Origin: Diphasiastrum complanatum
Lineage: Eukaryota; Streptophyta; Lycopodiopsida; Lycopodiales; Lycopodiaceae
Assembly: GCA_029204225.1 (NCBI GenBank)
Contig: CM055094.1
Coordinates: forward strand, 25,256,541-25,320,540
Length of the DNA: 64,000 nucleotides
Reading direction: 5' to 3'
A program made the position numbers and the translations under genes. Shown in pieces: positions 51,616 through 61,945 of the stretch; within the stretch, counting starts at the first letter, position 1, and the number at the start of each line of letters is the position of its first letter. The notes under the pieces are model-generated. The model was not told where the DNA came from. It was given only the letters and a program-made list of their open reading frames with translations, and searched no databases.

Positions 51616-53488
51616 TGTTGGATTATTTTCCTTCTTACTAATCGACTAATCGGTTTTAATCCTCATCTATTATTTATCCAGTTTTGCGGATTTTTTCGTG
51701 TTTTGATACAATCTGCAGAAATACACGGAGTTTGACATCAATGTCGTATTTTCTCTCTCTACAATCCAAATAGTGTCGCCTGTCTAGAATTACGAGTAAA
51801 ATTACAGTGTCGCATTTTTCGCATTTTTATGACATTGTCGCCTGTCAGGAATTATGTGTAAAAATGCAGTGTCATCTTTTTCGCATTTTTCACCTGTCAG
51901 GATTTGCAAGTAAAATTGCAGAGTCACATTTTTTGCATTTTTTCAAAGTGCCTTAAATGTTAAAGAAATGACTCTGGAAAAGTGTGGAGCTACCCCAATA
52001 TTATGGAAATGAGATTTTATGACACTGTCATCTTTTTCGCAAAAAAGTTGACACTATCGTCTTTTTGCGACACTATCGCCTGTGGCAGTTTTAGTTCATT
52101 TCTGCAGAGTGACAGTGCTAGTTCATTTATGCAGATAGACTGTTTACGACCAATTTTCACCGCTAATTACTTAGTATAAATCAGCTGTTCATGCATCTCA
52201 ATTATCATCTGAAATTGTTATTGTGAATTGTGAAGGAGTTGAGTGTTATTACACGACGGTTCCTGCGCTTTTATTCAGCAGATCGTTCACAATCAGAAAG
52301 TATTGTAGTTAGCTCTCTATCAAGCTTTCAAGCTTGAACTCTCTTGAGCATTCTGGCTCAATCTTTTAGAGTTTTATTTAGAGTTGCTATTATGCTACTG
52401 CTTATCAGCAGAGTTGCTTATTTTAGACTTTTTCTCAGTTATTCAGAGACAACTTTAGAGTGCACGATTTCTATCCGCTATTGTCTTGCACTCATTAGCA
52501 TCTGATCTTGTTTTTCTAAATCAATACTATTTTTTTATTGCGTTCAGTTTGTGTCAGGATGCATGCATCTCTGTATTGCTTTTTTAAGTGATAGAAATTG
52601 TTTGAGAATTCAATACTTTATGTTTGGCTACGTAATCACTTAGCATCTATGAAAGTACTGTACTTTAGGACCATAAATGGATCTACAAAAGATCCACAAG
52701 AGTGATTGGATGCTTGCTTAACAATCTATCAAAAAACTAGACACAAAAAAGTTGATCTAGATTGGCAATTTGACAAACAACAAGCATTAACAATCAAAAG
52801 CATTGATCAACATTGAAAATCTGAGCCCACACGTGTGTACTACAGGCTGTAGTACGGCCTTCAACCTGGGAAACAAGTAGAAATTGATTTGGTTTCATTT
52901 GGATCACAAAAACTCAATGTACATAGTGAACTAGCTTGAGATTGCCAACGAGCTCCAAAATTTTTCTATCTTCTCACTATGGAGAGAGGGAATACATACC
53001 AAATTCGACTTCCTTCTTGAAGTTAGGTGGATTTCCAGCATGTAATAAGGAAGTTAACTCACTCTCCTTGACCTAAAATGAAACCCTAGTCTATTTCCTA
53101 GAGTTATGCTTGGTAGGTAGCTAGTTGGTCAAAATTTCACCTTAAACTTAGGTGTAGGTCCTATAAAGTAGGGATGACCACCAAATAGACATGACCAACT
53201 CTCTTGACTTGACCTAACCTACATTAGGATGGGTTTCCCATGTGGCATCATGGCCTCACATGTGTGGGACCCACTTGTGTACACAATTTACACTATTCTA
53301 CATGGTTTTTGATCAAGCTAGATTTGCCAATTTTTGGCAATTCTTCACAGCATCTAGCGATTTCAAAGTTAGTAGCTAAAAATTGGACGTGATTTCCATC
53401 ACTACCGTTTGTTCAATTTTTGATAGGCGTAGTCATGTATTGGAAGAAGAGAGTTTCCGTTGTTACATTATCTATCCTATTTACGACA
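51616..53488 (+). mobile_element. 3' LTR of C1c, interrupted
   Basis: It starts TGTTGGATTATTTTCC at 51616 and ends TTTACGACA at 53488. A C2-family solo LTR splits it at 52650-53349. It holds three roughly 57 bp U3 units at about 51770-51945. Without the insert and flank repeat it is about 1165 bp. Confidence 0.9.
52650..53349 (-). mobile_element. C2-family solo LTR
   Basis: 700 bp reading TGTGAAGAATTGCC from 53349 on the minus strand to CAGTACTTTCA at 52650, with TG and CA ends. GCATCTA flanks both sides (52643-52649 and 53350-53356), where an uninterrupted C1 LTR has a single such site. No internal region remains, consistent with LTR-LTR recombination. Confidence 0.85.
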
Positions 53489-55050
53489 GTTACGACTGGA
53501 AGACTAAAAGACGGGCTCAATCTAGTAGCCAAACAATTTTTTTAAATAAAAGCGGCACCCTTCCAAGTTATCACGGGACAATTATACAAAAGAGGCTGAT
53601 GGAATTATTCGTAGATGCGCTTATGAGTCTGAGATACGCCCTAAAACATCTCATCAATAAATCTCAAAGAAAGAAAAGTAGAAGCCTATTATAAAGTTGT
53701 AGCATCAATGGATAAGAAACCATACCTCTAAACAAGAGTGATCAAACACAAAGTTAAATTTTGTTTCCACCAAAATTGAATAATTACAAGATGAAGATTG
53801 AGCGTAAGAGTCTAGCAAACACATCACATCAACATAGAAAACATTAACTTATCATCATTAGATTAAGATCTTCTTTCGTAAGTACAAATTTAAGCATGAA
53901 CTTAACCCTATCCTACAATGAGACAAACACATATATCTAGGTGTCCACACCTTATAACCTAAATCTCAACATACCATTATCATGCAAGATCTTGAACAAC
54001 TTGGCTACCATAGTTGCTAGGTAGAACCTGGTTGCCATGCACTCTTCCCCATCAATCTTCCTATAAGCTAAGTTTTTCATTAACAAAGATTCTAGAGATG
54101 CACATCATAAACTTTATCCCAAGTCATGAAAGCATAGATGCCACTTTGTCACTTGCAAGTTGCAACAACTTAATATTCCACCTAAATCAAGCAAGCATGG
54201 CCTTTTGACTTGTGCACAAGGGTGTCACAACAAGAGACGTGTCCTAATATGCACTTCTCCTTATATAACACAATATTTCAATGCCCCAAAATACAATGTA
54301 CTAAATTCATAACAATAAAAAAATATTATGGCACAATTGTCAACAAATAAACACGAGAATTTTTGCATAGAAAGTAGAGAATTTTCAAACTTATTACTAG
54401 ACTTTTTTGGTGTGGTACTTTCTACTAGATTTTGATCAACTCTTGTCATCATACCACACTAAACTTTTACATGTAGACAATGATTATGGCACAAAGGGCA
54501 AGTATTAGGGAAAAGGATTTGAGCTTAGCATTGAAATTTGAAAAATGGTTTATTACTAGAGTCTAGAATAAATTAAACAACCATGCAAACCCATTTGCCA
54601 CAAAGAAGAACAAAAGAATCAAAAGTTAGGCACATGTTATATTTTGTCATTCCTGCTCATCCTAAATCCTGGTTGTTTTTGTTCAAGTCATTCCCTTCTC
54701 ATTCTAAACTGTTAGTTGTGAAAACCAACCGACAAGGAGGTAGGTGCCAATTAGGCTCTAAAGCATATTGCTGAACATCCACCCAAGTCACGCTTACGCC
54801 ACACACTCTTGGAAAAGAATTCACTTTCATCAAGCGGATGAGTGCATGAATGTTTCCTTCCATGCAAATCACATACCTCACATGCTCTTTCAAGCTGGTC
54901 TTCTTTGCCATGGAACCTTTCAAACAATCATAAAAGTTAAAATGAGATCCTTAACCCCTCTTTGAAGCAGTATAAAATTGGAAGTAGAATAATGTAGGTG
55001 CCAAAAAGTAGGGCAATATTTTTTAATAATAGGGGTATAATTTAAAGATA
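53489..55050. other. Unassigned sequence between retroelements and gene
   Basis: No recognised element or gene. All frames are short, the longest about 100 codons near 53383-53694, which partly overlaps the LTR. Base composition is ordinary AT-rich DNA until about 55050, where GC content jumps. Confidence 0.6.
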
Positions 55051-56060
55051 TGGAGAAGTCTATTTAGGTCCCACAGACGGCGGGTCGAACCTCGGGCAAG
55101 GCAAAGAAGAGGGTAGGCGGCACGGACCGGCCCACATCGACAAAGTGGTGGAGGTAGCTGGATTGACAATGACCCCTCGTTTGTGTGCGCTTGGTATCAG
55201 TGCTCGCAGTGCCCAGTCCCAATTGGAGGGCAGGGGCCAGCGGGGGTGCTTACTGGCACGATGCTTAGTACGCCCCCCCACTTGGATGCTTGCCACGTGT
55301 CTAGACTGACACTTGGAGCGTTTTGGCGGTTGGTTTGAAGTGATACGTGGCAAGTTCTGGATGCTCTTGGGATAATCGAGCGGCGCGGGCCTCAAGTGCT
55401 GTCGAGGCATTAAGATACGCGGCCGAAAGCGCGGGGGCGGGGTGTCGTGAGTCGTGACGAATGCTGTGCGATTGTAGGGCGGGGCCCAAATGTGAGTTGA
55501 AGGCACGATATCCTCTCTGACCCCTCGGTTGGATGCCAGACACTTGTCCAAGCTGCTACATGGCAGCTTTAAAAAGTTAGAAGTATAACACGTGGCACAA
55601 TCTGATCAGTTTTAGAAATATCGAACGGTGCGAGCTTGAAATCCTACGGCGGCACGAAAATTGCGCAGGGGCCCAGTCCTGACTGCCTGTCCGATTGGAG
55701 GGCAGAGGCCATTGCTGCTTAGTGGCACGAGAACTTCTTAGCTCAACCACTCAGATGCTAGCCACGCGTTCCTAAAACCGTTATCTCTTAACACGTGGCA
55801 CAATCTAAATGCTATAGGAAATCGGAACGGCGCGTGCTCAAGATTGTGGGGGGGGGGCTGGTGGGGGGTTTTCTGACAGCCTGAGTGCTCCGGTCCGAAT
55901 TGTCACGCATGGGATTGAGGCAGGAGGGGGCAGGCCCCTTGGGGGTTTGGGGCCGAGGCCGTGGGTGTCCGGAGTGGCCAGGGTGGGGCCCACTGCGACG
56001 TGGCAGTCGGGCCTTGGCTGGTGGCACTTTATATTTTTGCGCTTAAGTTTTGCGAGCTGT
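55051..56060 (+). promoter_or_regulatory. GC-rich upstream region of the KNOX gene with G-box repeats
   Basis: About 1 kb of GC- and CpG-rich sequence, unlike everything to its left. Three diverged repeats share the blocks ATTGGAGGGCAG, TGGCACGA, GATGCTTGCCACG and CACGTGGCA. CACGTG cores lie at 55294-55299, 55589-55594 and 55792-55797, with a TACGTG at 55344-55349. CACGTG is the G-box bound by plant bZIP and bHLH factors. A TATA-like CTTTATATTTTT lies at about 56028-56039, so transcription could start near 56060. Promoter function is inferred from position and composition. Confidence 0.5.
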
Positions 56061-56067
56061 CGCTACC

Positions 56068-56121
56068 ATGGTGGGTAAGGGCGCGGGCGTCTGTCGTCCT
56101 TGCGTCCTGTTCATGACTTGA
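56068..56121 (+). CDS. Possible upstream ORF in the KNOX leader (17 codons)
   Basis: The first ATG after the TATA-like box is in strong context (ACCATGG) and opens a 17-codon frame, MVGKGAGVCRPCVLFMT. A GTAAGG at 56075 could instead be a leader intron donor, which would change this frame. If translated it would tend to reduce initiation at the KNOX start. Evidence is context only. Confidence 0.3.
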   Translation: MVGKGAGVCRPCVLFMT

Positions 56122-56264
56122 CTTTCTCGTTCCTTCGTCCACTGCGTCTGCGTGCTTTGGTACGATTACCTGGCCCCAATTTTCTTTTTACTATTCTGTG
56201 TGTATCGTCTCGCGGATCCCAGAAACGAACGAATGCGATGGATCGTAATAATTTCTTTCATCAA

Positions 56265-56665
56265 CGGCTTGGATCGTAAATCTCCCATCAATACAAGGTT
56301 TGCATCGTCGATTTTTACAATTCAATATTATGTATCAAACTTCTGGATCGTAGATCTCTTTATAATAATATGTATTTTATCGGGTTTGGATCGTCGATCT
56401 CTCAATAATAATATCTATTGATGGCCTGCATCGTTGATTCTTACAATAGTACATTCTGTATCAAGATAAAAATATAGTACTTCATGTATTAATGGTATGG
56501 ATCGTAGATCTCTCAATAATATTATGTATTGATGGTTTGGATCGTCGATCTTTGAATTGTATATTTTATGTATTATTATTGATCTCTCTCTATCTCTATC
56601 TCTCACTGGTATTATGTATTATGCTCGCTTTTCGAGTTTTAACTTTCACCTGGATCGTGATTCTT
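56265..56665 (+). repeat. Array of roughly 42 bp units around GGATCGTCGATCTCTCAAT
   Basis: About eight diverged units built on GGATCGT(A/C)GATCTCTCAA followed by a TAATATTATGTATTGATGG-like block. The best ones are at about 56353, 56391, 56499 and 56539. The core contains the palindrome GATCGTCGATC. It lies between the GC-rich region and the KNOX ATG, in what is probably the transcribed leader or a leader intron. Confidence 0.75.
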
Positions 56666-57478
56666 TGTGTGCGAATAATATGATGTGCTGATGGAATGGA
56701 GGAGGTGGCGGTGGTCCAAAACTTAACGTGCGGGTGCCGGGAGGAGACTCATGCTGAACAGATTGGAGGCCTGATATGTAGCCTCCCTCACGGTTTCGTA
56801 CCGGAGGCACTTGATGCTTGCCAACTTTTGAACCTGTTTGGTACGAAGTTTGGGCAGGAATTGTTATCCTGGTTAATGTTGTTAAATATCGCTTACTGTG
56901 TGGCTGCGGGACGTCTGCTTCTCTCATTCGATGAGTGGTGAATAAGTTTATTTTGGTTTAACTTCGGATTTCCTTGACTGCGTTTTGTTGCCTTCGCCTT
57001 TATTGGTTTGCAACAGCGTCGAAGAGATGACTGCTGTATTGGCTTGCTGTATGACTGCAACAGGAGACTTGAGACATCTACCGGTTCGGATTGGTTGTGT
57101 TTTCTTTTGTATCGATCTTGCTCGGTTGTGACGGACCAATAATCGATGGAAGGCAACAGCAGCAGCGTGAAGACTTTTCAATTGCTTTACATGATTTTCA
57201 CTCGTTTTCAACAACTTCGACCACTGTAGACGAAGTGAATGTGGAAAAAATGCAAAACAAGGCATGACAAAATCCTTCAGAAAATGATCTGATGCTCTCT
57301 TGCATCAATCCACTATGAAGGGAGCGGCAACTAGTATCACCTTCACGATTGCTCTGACCACTAGTATTTGCTAGGCCTAAAGTGTTTGAACTTCAAGTTT
57401 GACAACACACGGTTTTTAAGGATTAATGTGACAGTACTGAAGTTGCTTCCACATAACATCAGACAATCGTTGTTGCTG

Positions 57479-58453
57479 ATGGATTTCGAAAATTCGTCTC
57501 AAAATGTGTCGTTGCAGCAATTCTCCGAGCTTCAGGCCAACACAAGGTACTCGGACAGGTCTTCATTGGGAACAGACCAGGAACAATTTAGGCGTATTCT
57601 GCAGAAAAGAGAGGCAAAAATTCCAGATATGACGCAGCACGAGCTCCAGTCCTACTCCCGAAGAAGCGCAGATGGTAATTGCGAACTGCAAATCCAGAAC
57701 CTCAATACTGTAGAGGCGGGGGACTCTAAGGAGCTTAGAGTTTCTGATGAGAACAGATTCTCTGTGCTGAACGAGCCTAGCAATATCAAGCTTGGAGCTG
57801 GCCCAACTTGGCTAAGTAATGCGTCGTTGAGGGCAGAACAGTCGCAATCATGTGGAATCGAAGCAGATAGCAGGAAGTGGTGCGGATGTCTTGAAGGTTC
57901 ACAATGCATGCATTGCACTAGCACGTCGCATCATACGACTGTCACCCCATCCCCTTCTCTTCCTTGTTCTACCACTTACGCGAGGTGGCTATCAATGCCT
58001 GGTTCTGGAGGTAATGGCTTGCAGCAACATCAAGGATGTTCGACGTCTGAACTTGTTGAGGGGGTTTCCAATGAGATACTCAACAAGAAGCAGTTTCAAG
58101 GGTCCGTCGAACAAAATCATTCACCTCGACAAGGCAAAGCCTTTCAAGTCGACTTGCAGCAACACACTGCTAACAGCCACGATCTTGTTGACGAGGAAGC
58201 TGTTGAGAATGAAGATCACAGTAGTATATGGCAGAATGTAAGAAGAAAAGCTGAAATTGTATCACATCCACTGTATGATCAATTATTGACGGCACATGTT
58301 GCATGCTTGAGAACCGCAACACCAGTTGATCAGCTGCCAAAGATTGACGCACAATTGGCACATGCCAGCCATGTAGCGGCAAAATACTCGGTCCTAGTCC
58401 ATGATCCCGATTGCTTAACTCGCGAAGATAAGGATGAGCTAAATCAGTTCATG
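57479..58453 (+). CDS. Class II KNOX homeobox gene, first coding exon
   Basis: 325 codons from [10 protein letters not shown] to the donor GTAAGG at 58454, phase 0 after ..DELNQFM. Residues about 259-325 are the first part of the KNOX1 (MEINOX) domain: [19 protein letters not shown], then [16 protein letters not shown]. The [12 protein letters not shown] wording is diagnostic of class II (KNAT3-like) rather than class I KNOX. A known KNOX intron follows QFM. Class II KNOX proteins are nuclear TALE homeodomain factors that promote differentiation and sporophyte identity. The first 250 residues are low-complexity and Q/S-rich, with a C-x-C, x5, C-x-x-C cluster at residues 135-146. The start was chosen as the ATG that begins plausible protein; an in-frame ATG exists 111 bp upstream, but its extension is not KNOX-like. 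KNOX2, ELK and homeodomain exons lie beyond the window or are lost. Confidence 0.88.
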
Positions 58454-61400
58454 GTAAGGGGGAGTTCTTGCGTTCTTATAACTGCTTGTTTGAAGTTAAG
58501 AAATCAGGTAGCTTTGACATGGAAGTTCGGTCTCAAGATTTGTCATTCCTTCATATATTTCTAACTTTTAGCGCTGGCATATTAACATCTAGAACCAAAC
58601 CATTATGTTTCCCACAGTATAAAAACATGCAGACTGCATTTAGGATTTCTTTTTGGACCATAATAAAGGCAATCGATAGAATAAGTTTTTTCTGAGTCAT
58701 TATGATAAAAGGAAGGGGGTTGGAGGGCGGGGGCGGGCGGAGGGTAGAAGTGGACCTCAACCTCTTGATGTTTGCCAGATGAAATTTTGCTAAAACGCTT
58801 TAGAACTTCTGATCTTTTCAGCTTAGCATGCAATGTTCCATTTGATGCCCGCGATTAATATTCGGCTTTGGGTATCTAGTTCTAGTTATCTTGTCAATTG
58901 CAACTCTAATATGAACAGCAAACTGCACCTATTTTCTTTCAAAACGTAAATAAATCAAGTATTGAGAACTGATTATATGACATCCTTAAAATCCCGAAGA
59001 AATTCCCAATCGTATATGGGTTGGTAACATTTGAAAGTTAGAACAACTATAAACAGATCAAAACTTATGTCACACGACAACTCTCAAGAGTTGTAATGTT
59101 TTCAGTGCGGATGTTAGAGCGTCTAATGACTTTTTTAGGTATGATTGCGCTGATGGTCGACGTTGTGCAGAATCCCAAATTTTTAAGAATTAGACTTTTT
59201 TCTCTGATTCAGATAGTATGCAGGACTCCATATAGGAATATATATACTGCAATATTAACATAGGCCTGCCTCCCATAGCGTGATCTGATGCGGACTATGA
59301 GTTATGGGAAACCATTATTCAAGTACTTTTAGTCAAGGAAAAATATTTGCTAGTTCGATGTCTAGTATTGTACTCTTAATAATTTGCTAGATTCTCATCC
59401 ATCCAACTTATAGCTATAAGAGAAAAAGACGCGACTGCGTTATAGTCGACAGCTAATTACAGCAGCTATTTACAATCCTGTAAGTTTGATATTTCATGGT
59501 TCTATGTGCAGAAGCACATCTGAAATAAAAGCACCCCCTGTTGTTATTACCAATACAATGGACACAGATGCTCAACATTAATCAGGTTATCACGTCCTTC
59601 ATTTCTTGGCATTAGGTGCCATAGGTTCAGGAATTAGGTTGCCAGGATAGTTAATCTAGTTGATTGTTTTTTAGTCGCACGTTGATGACACCGAAGGAAT
59701 GAGAGTCTGCTTATCCAAGAGATCAGAGGGACAGTGGGAAGTAGTAAGGTTCTACGAAACGTTAAGTCGGAGAAATGCAATGGATATACTTATTGTAGTA
59801 TGGCTCTTGAACTGGAAATAGATTGCCAACAAGCCACGTAGGACTATAGTACACTCCTTTGTGGATGACTGAGCTGGGAAGTAGGAGAACGGTGTAGAGA
59901 TCAACCGGCCCATGACGGATATGGAGACGTGTAAGTGATGGTTTTTTCAGTGGCCTTAATTATGGAGGTGAGTGTAGCTCGCTCTCCTGTGAACGATGAG
60001 ATATAGAATGTAGCTGAAATGATAGTGTTAAAGAATCTTACCACACACGCATACCTATTCACACGTAGCTTGGATCTCTGATCTCATAAGATGTTCAGCC
60101 TCTAGTTTTGATTATCTTTTCAGGTTAGGTATGTTGCCATTGGACAAGACTTTTTGAAAAAGCATTATTGAGGTGATTTTAAGCTGATACCGGAGCAAGT
60201 TGATGCACACTCCTTCGTGAATGATCCGTAGAAGTGAATGGGTTTCTTGACACAGTTACTCGTTACGGAGATATAGAAGGTTGGAACTTCAATTGCCATG
60301 TTATCGTTCTTTTGCTATCCCATTTGATGAACCATCCTTACCATGACCTAAAGATGAATCGAGCACACGCATCAAATGATGGTGCACATTGTGAGGACGT
60401 GGATGAGAGGCGTTAATGTGAGTGAGGAGACTGTCAATCTCTCACTTAAACTGGACATGTGAAGGATAGTTGAGACATAACGTTTTTATTCTTATTTTGA
60501 TTTTTGTTTCTTTTTTCTTCCATTAGTAGTTAATTTGCACTATCATGGTTTCTATGCACAATATATCCATTGTACATCCATGATATCATTTGAATGTACA
60601 ATATATACATTCTAGAATTTAGCCAAGGAACATAGTATAAACTACAATGTTAAGTTCTAGGATCATGCTCCTGCATTGACTTACAATGTAAGTGTCATGG
60701 AGTTGCAAAGTTAGTACTTGCTAGGTCCAAGAGCATTGTCTGCATGTTCATCAGTTGAAGGGATAATAAGGACGGGAGGAGCTCATGATTAAGAAGAGCA
60801 TGATGTGTCTACGTTCTCAAAGGGTGATCTCTACTCTCATGACAATATTGGAGCTACAAATATGTGGTCCTTTGAAAAAGTCATAGAGTGGAGGGTAGTC
60901 AAATGATCTCAACAATACCATCTTAAATCGTACTAAGATGAAACGATTTTTACTCCCTAGAGGATGAGACATCCACATATGTGAGAATAAATATTGACTT
61001 ATTCCATGTTTTTTAGCCAACCTTCTCCCACAGTACAAATGAACTATTACCTCTAGCTCTATTAGGCCCATCGCAAAGAATATAGTTGAGAAGAGATTAC
61101 ATTCGTGCTTCAGTTGAGTAGGGATTATATCTTTTTCAAGATGCCTTCTCGAATATGAGAATGACATTTCACTAGCTCTTATTGTGCCAAAATTGTATAG
61201 TTTAAAGCTCTTCGAAATTCCATAAAATAGAAGTACTTTTCCACCCGCCTATGCTTATAAGCCTCCTCAATGAAATACATGGGTTTTCGAGGAGCATTGT
61301 GTTTGGAACATGCATCACCCATGATACACAAGTTTGATGTCTAAGTATCACTGCTCAACATTGTTTGAAGGAATTGTCCCATAAAGCTTGGTCAATATAT

Positions 61401-61594
61401 GTATCACAATGGTTTCATGATATTATCTTGTCTCATGCAATATCTAAGCTTTCTAGATTGGGTGGATGATGCCATTACACTATTGTGTTAAAGAGATTAG
61501 TGATCGAGGTAGCACTAACATTTGAAACATAAATCATGAGTTCAACCTCAAGATCATTAATACAGAGGCTTGGGAAAGTCTTTAATTTCTCAAC
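58454..61594 (+). other. Probable KNOX intron 1 (left part)
   Basis: It starts with GTAAGG after the KNOX1 half-domain. I searched both strands by reading for the next exon (a HYVLLLCSFKEQL-like start) and did not find it. Sequence is AT-rich, with a G-rich patch near 58713-58745 and no recognised retroelement. A 116-codon minus-strand frame at 60817-61167 has no recognisable features. Confidence 0.55.
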
Positions 61595-61945
61595 CAGGCC
61601 AATCTGAGCTGTGGACTGCTGGATCTTTCTCCTTTATACTAAGCCTGCTAGTTGTTTCCACATCTCCTGGCCCCAACCATCTTTCTCTGCTCATGGATAG
61701 CTCTCCTGCACATTTGGGAAAAACAGCATGAGTGTAAGAATTTAGCACAGCAAACAGCTTTGATCACTTTACTTCCTTGAGTAAATTTGAATAAACCACC
61801 TCTATCATTGTTAAGTTCCTCCTCATTGCCGTCTGATTCATAATCAGGATTCATATGTGGGTCTGCAATCACCACAGGAAGACTCCTTAACTCTTTAGCT
61901 CGGAAGTCCGCATCACTGAATTTTTGTAGCTTTTCAATGAACTCT
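61595..61945 (-). CDS. Two-exon fragment resembling NERD-type CCCH/Plus-3/GYF protein
   Basis: Minus strand. Exon A (61945-61773) follows an acceptor CACGCTCAG and reads REFIEKLQKF.. then RSLPVVIADPHMNPDYESD, ending at a GTAAAG donor. Exon B (61705-61595) follows AAATGTGCAG. Splicing the two keeps the frame open for 37 more codons (ELSMSRERWLGPGDVE..) to a GTTGAG donor-like site. The P-V-x-A-D-P-x-M-x-P-x-YES(D/E)-acidic pattern recalls the stretch after the Plus-3 domain in plant zinc-finger CCCH proteins 19/44 (NERD), which act in chromatin and RNA-directed silencing. Other domains were not found, so this is a fragment, a captured exon pair, or part of a nested gene. Confidence 0.42.

Noticed and set aside
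53383-53694. 103-codon plus-strand frame (MDVISITTVCSIFD..)
   Set aside because: Its first third lies in the C1c LTR and the rest has no recognisable motif.
55060-55551. 163-codon minus-strand frame in the GC-rich region
   Set aside because: High GC removes stop codons in several frames. The peptide is basic/proline-rich without domains, and overlapping frames are open too.
55812-56027. Proline-rich 71-codon minus-strand frame
   Set aside because: The same GC effect next to the promoter, with no conserved pattern.
60817-61167. 116-codon minus-strand frame as a gene
   Set aside because: No start context, domain or splice support was recognised. Length is compatible with chance in about 6 kb of intron-like DNA.
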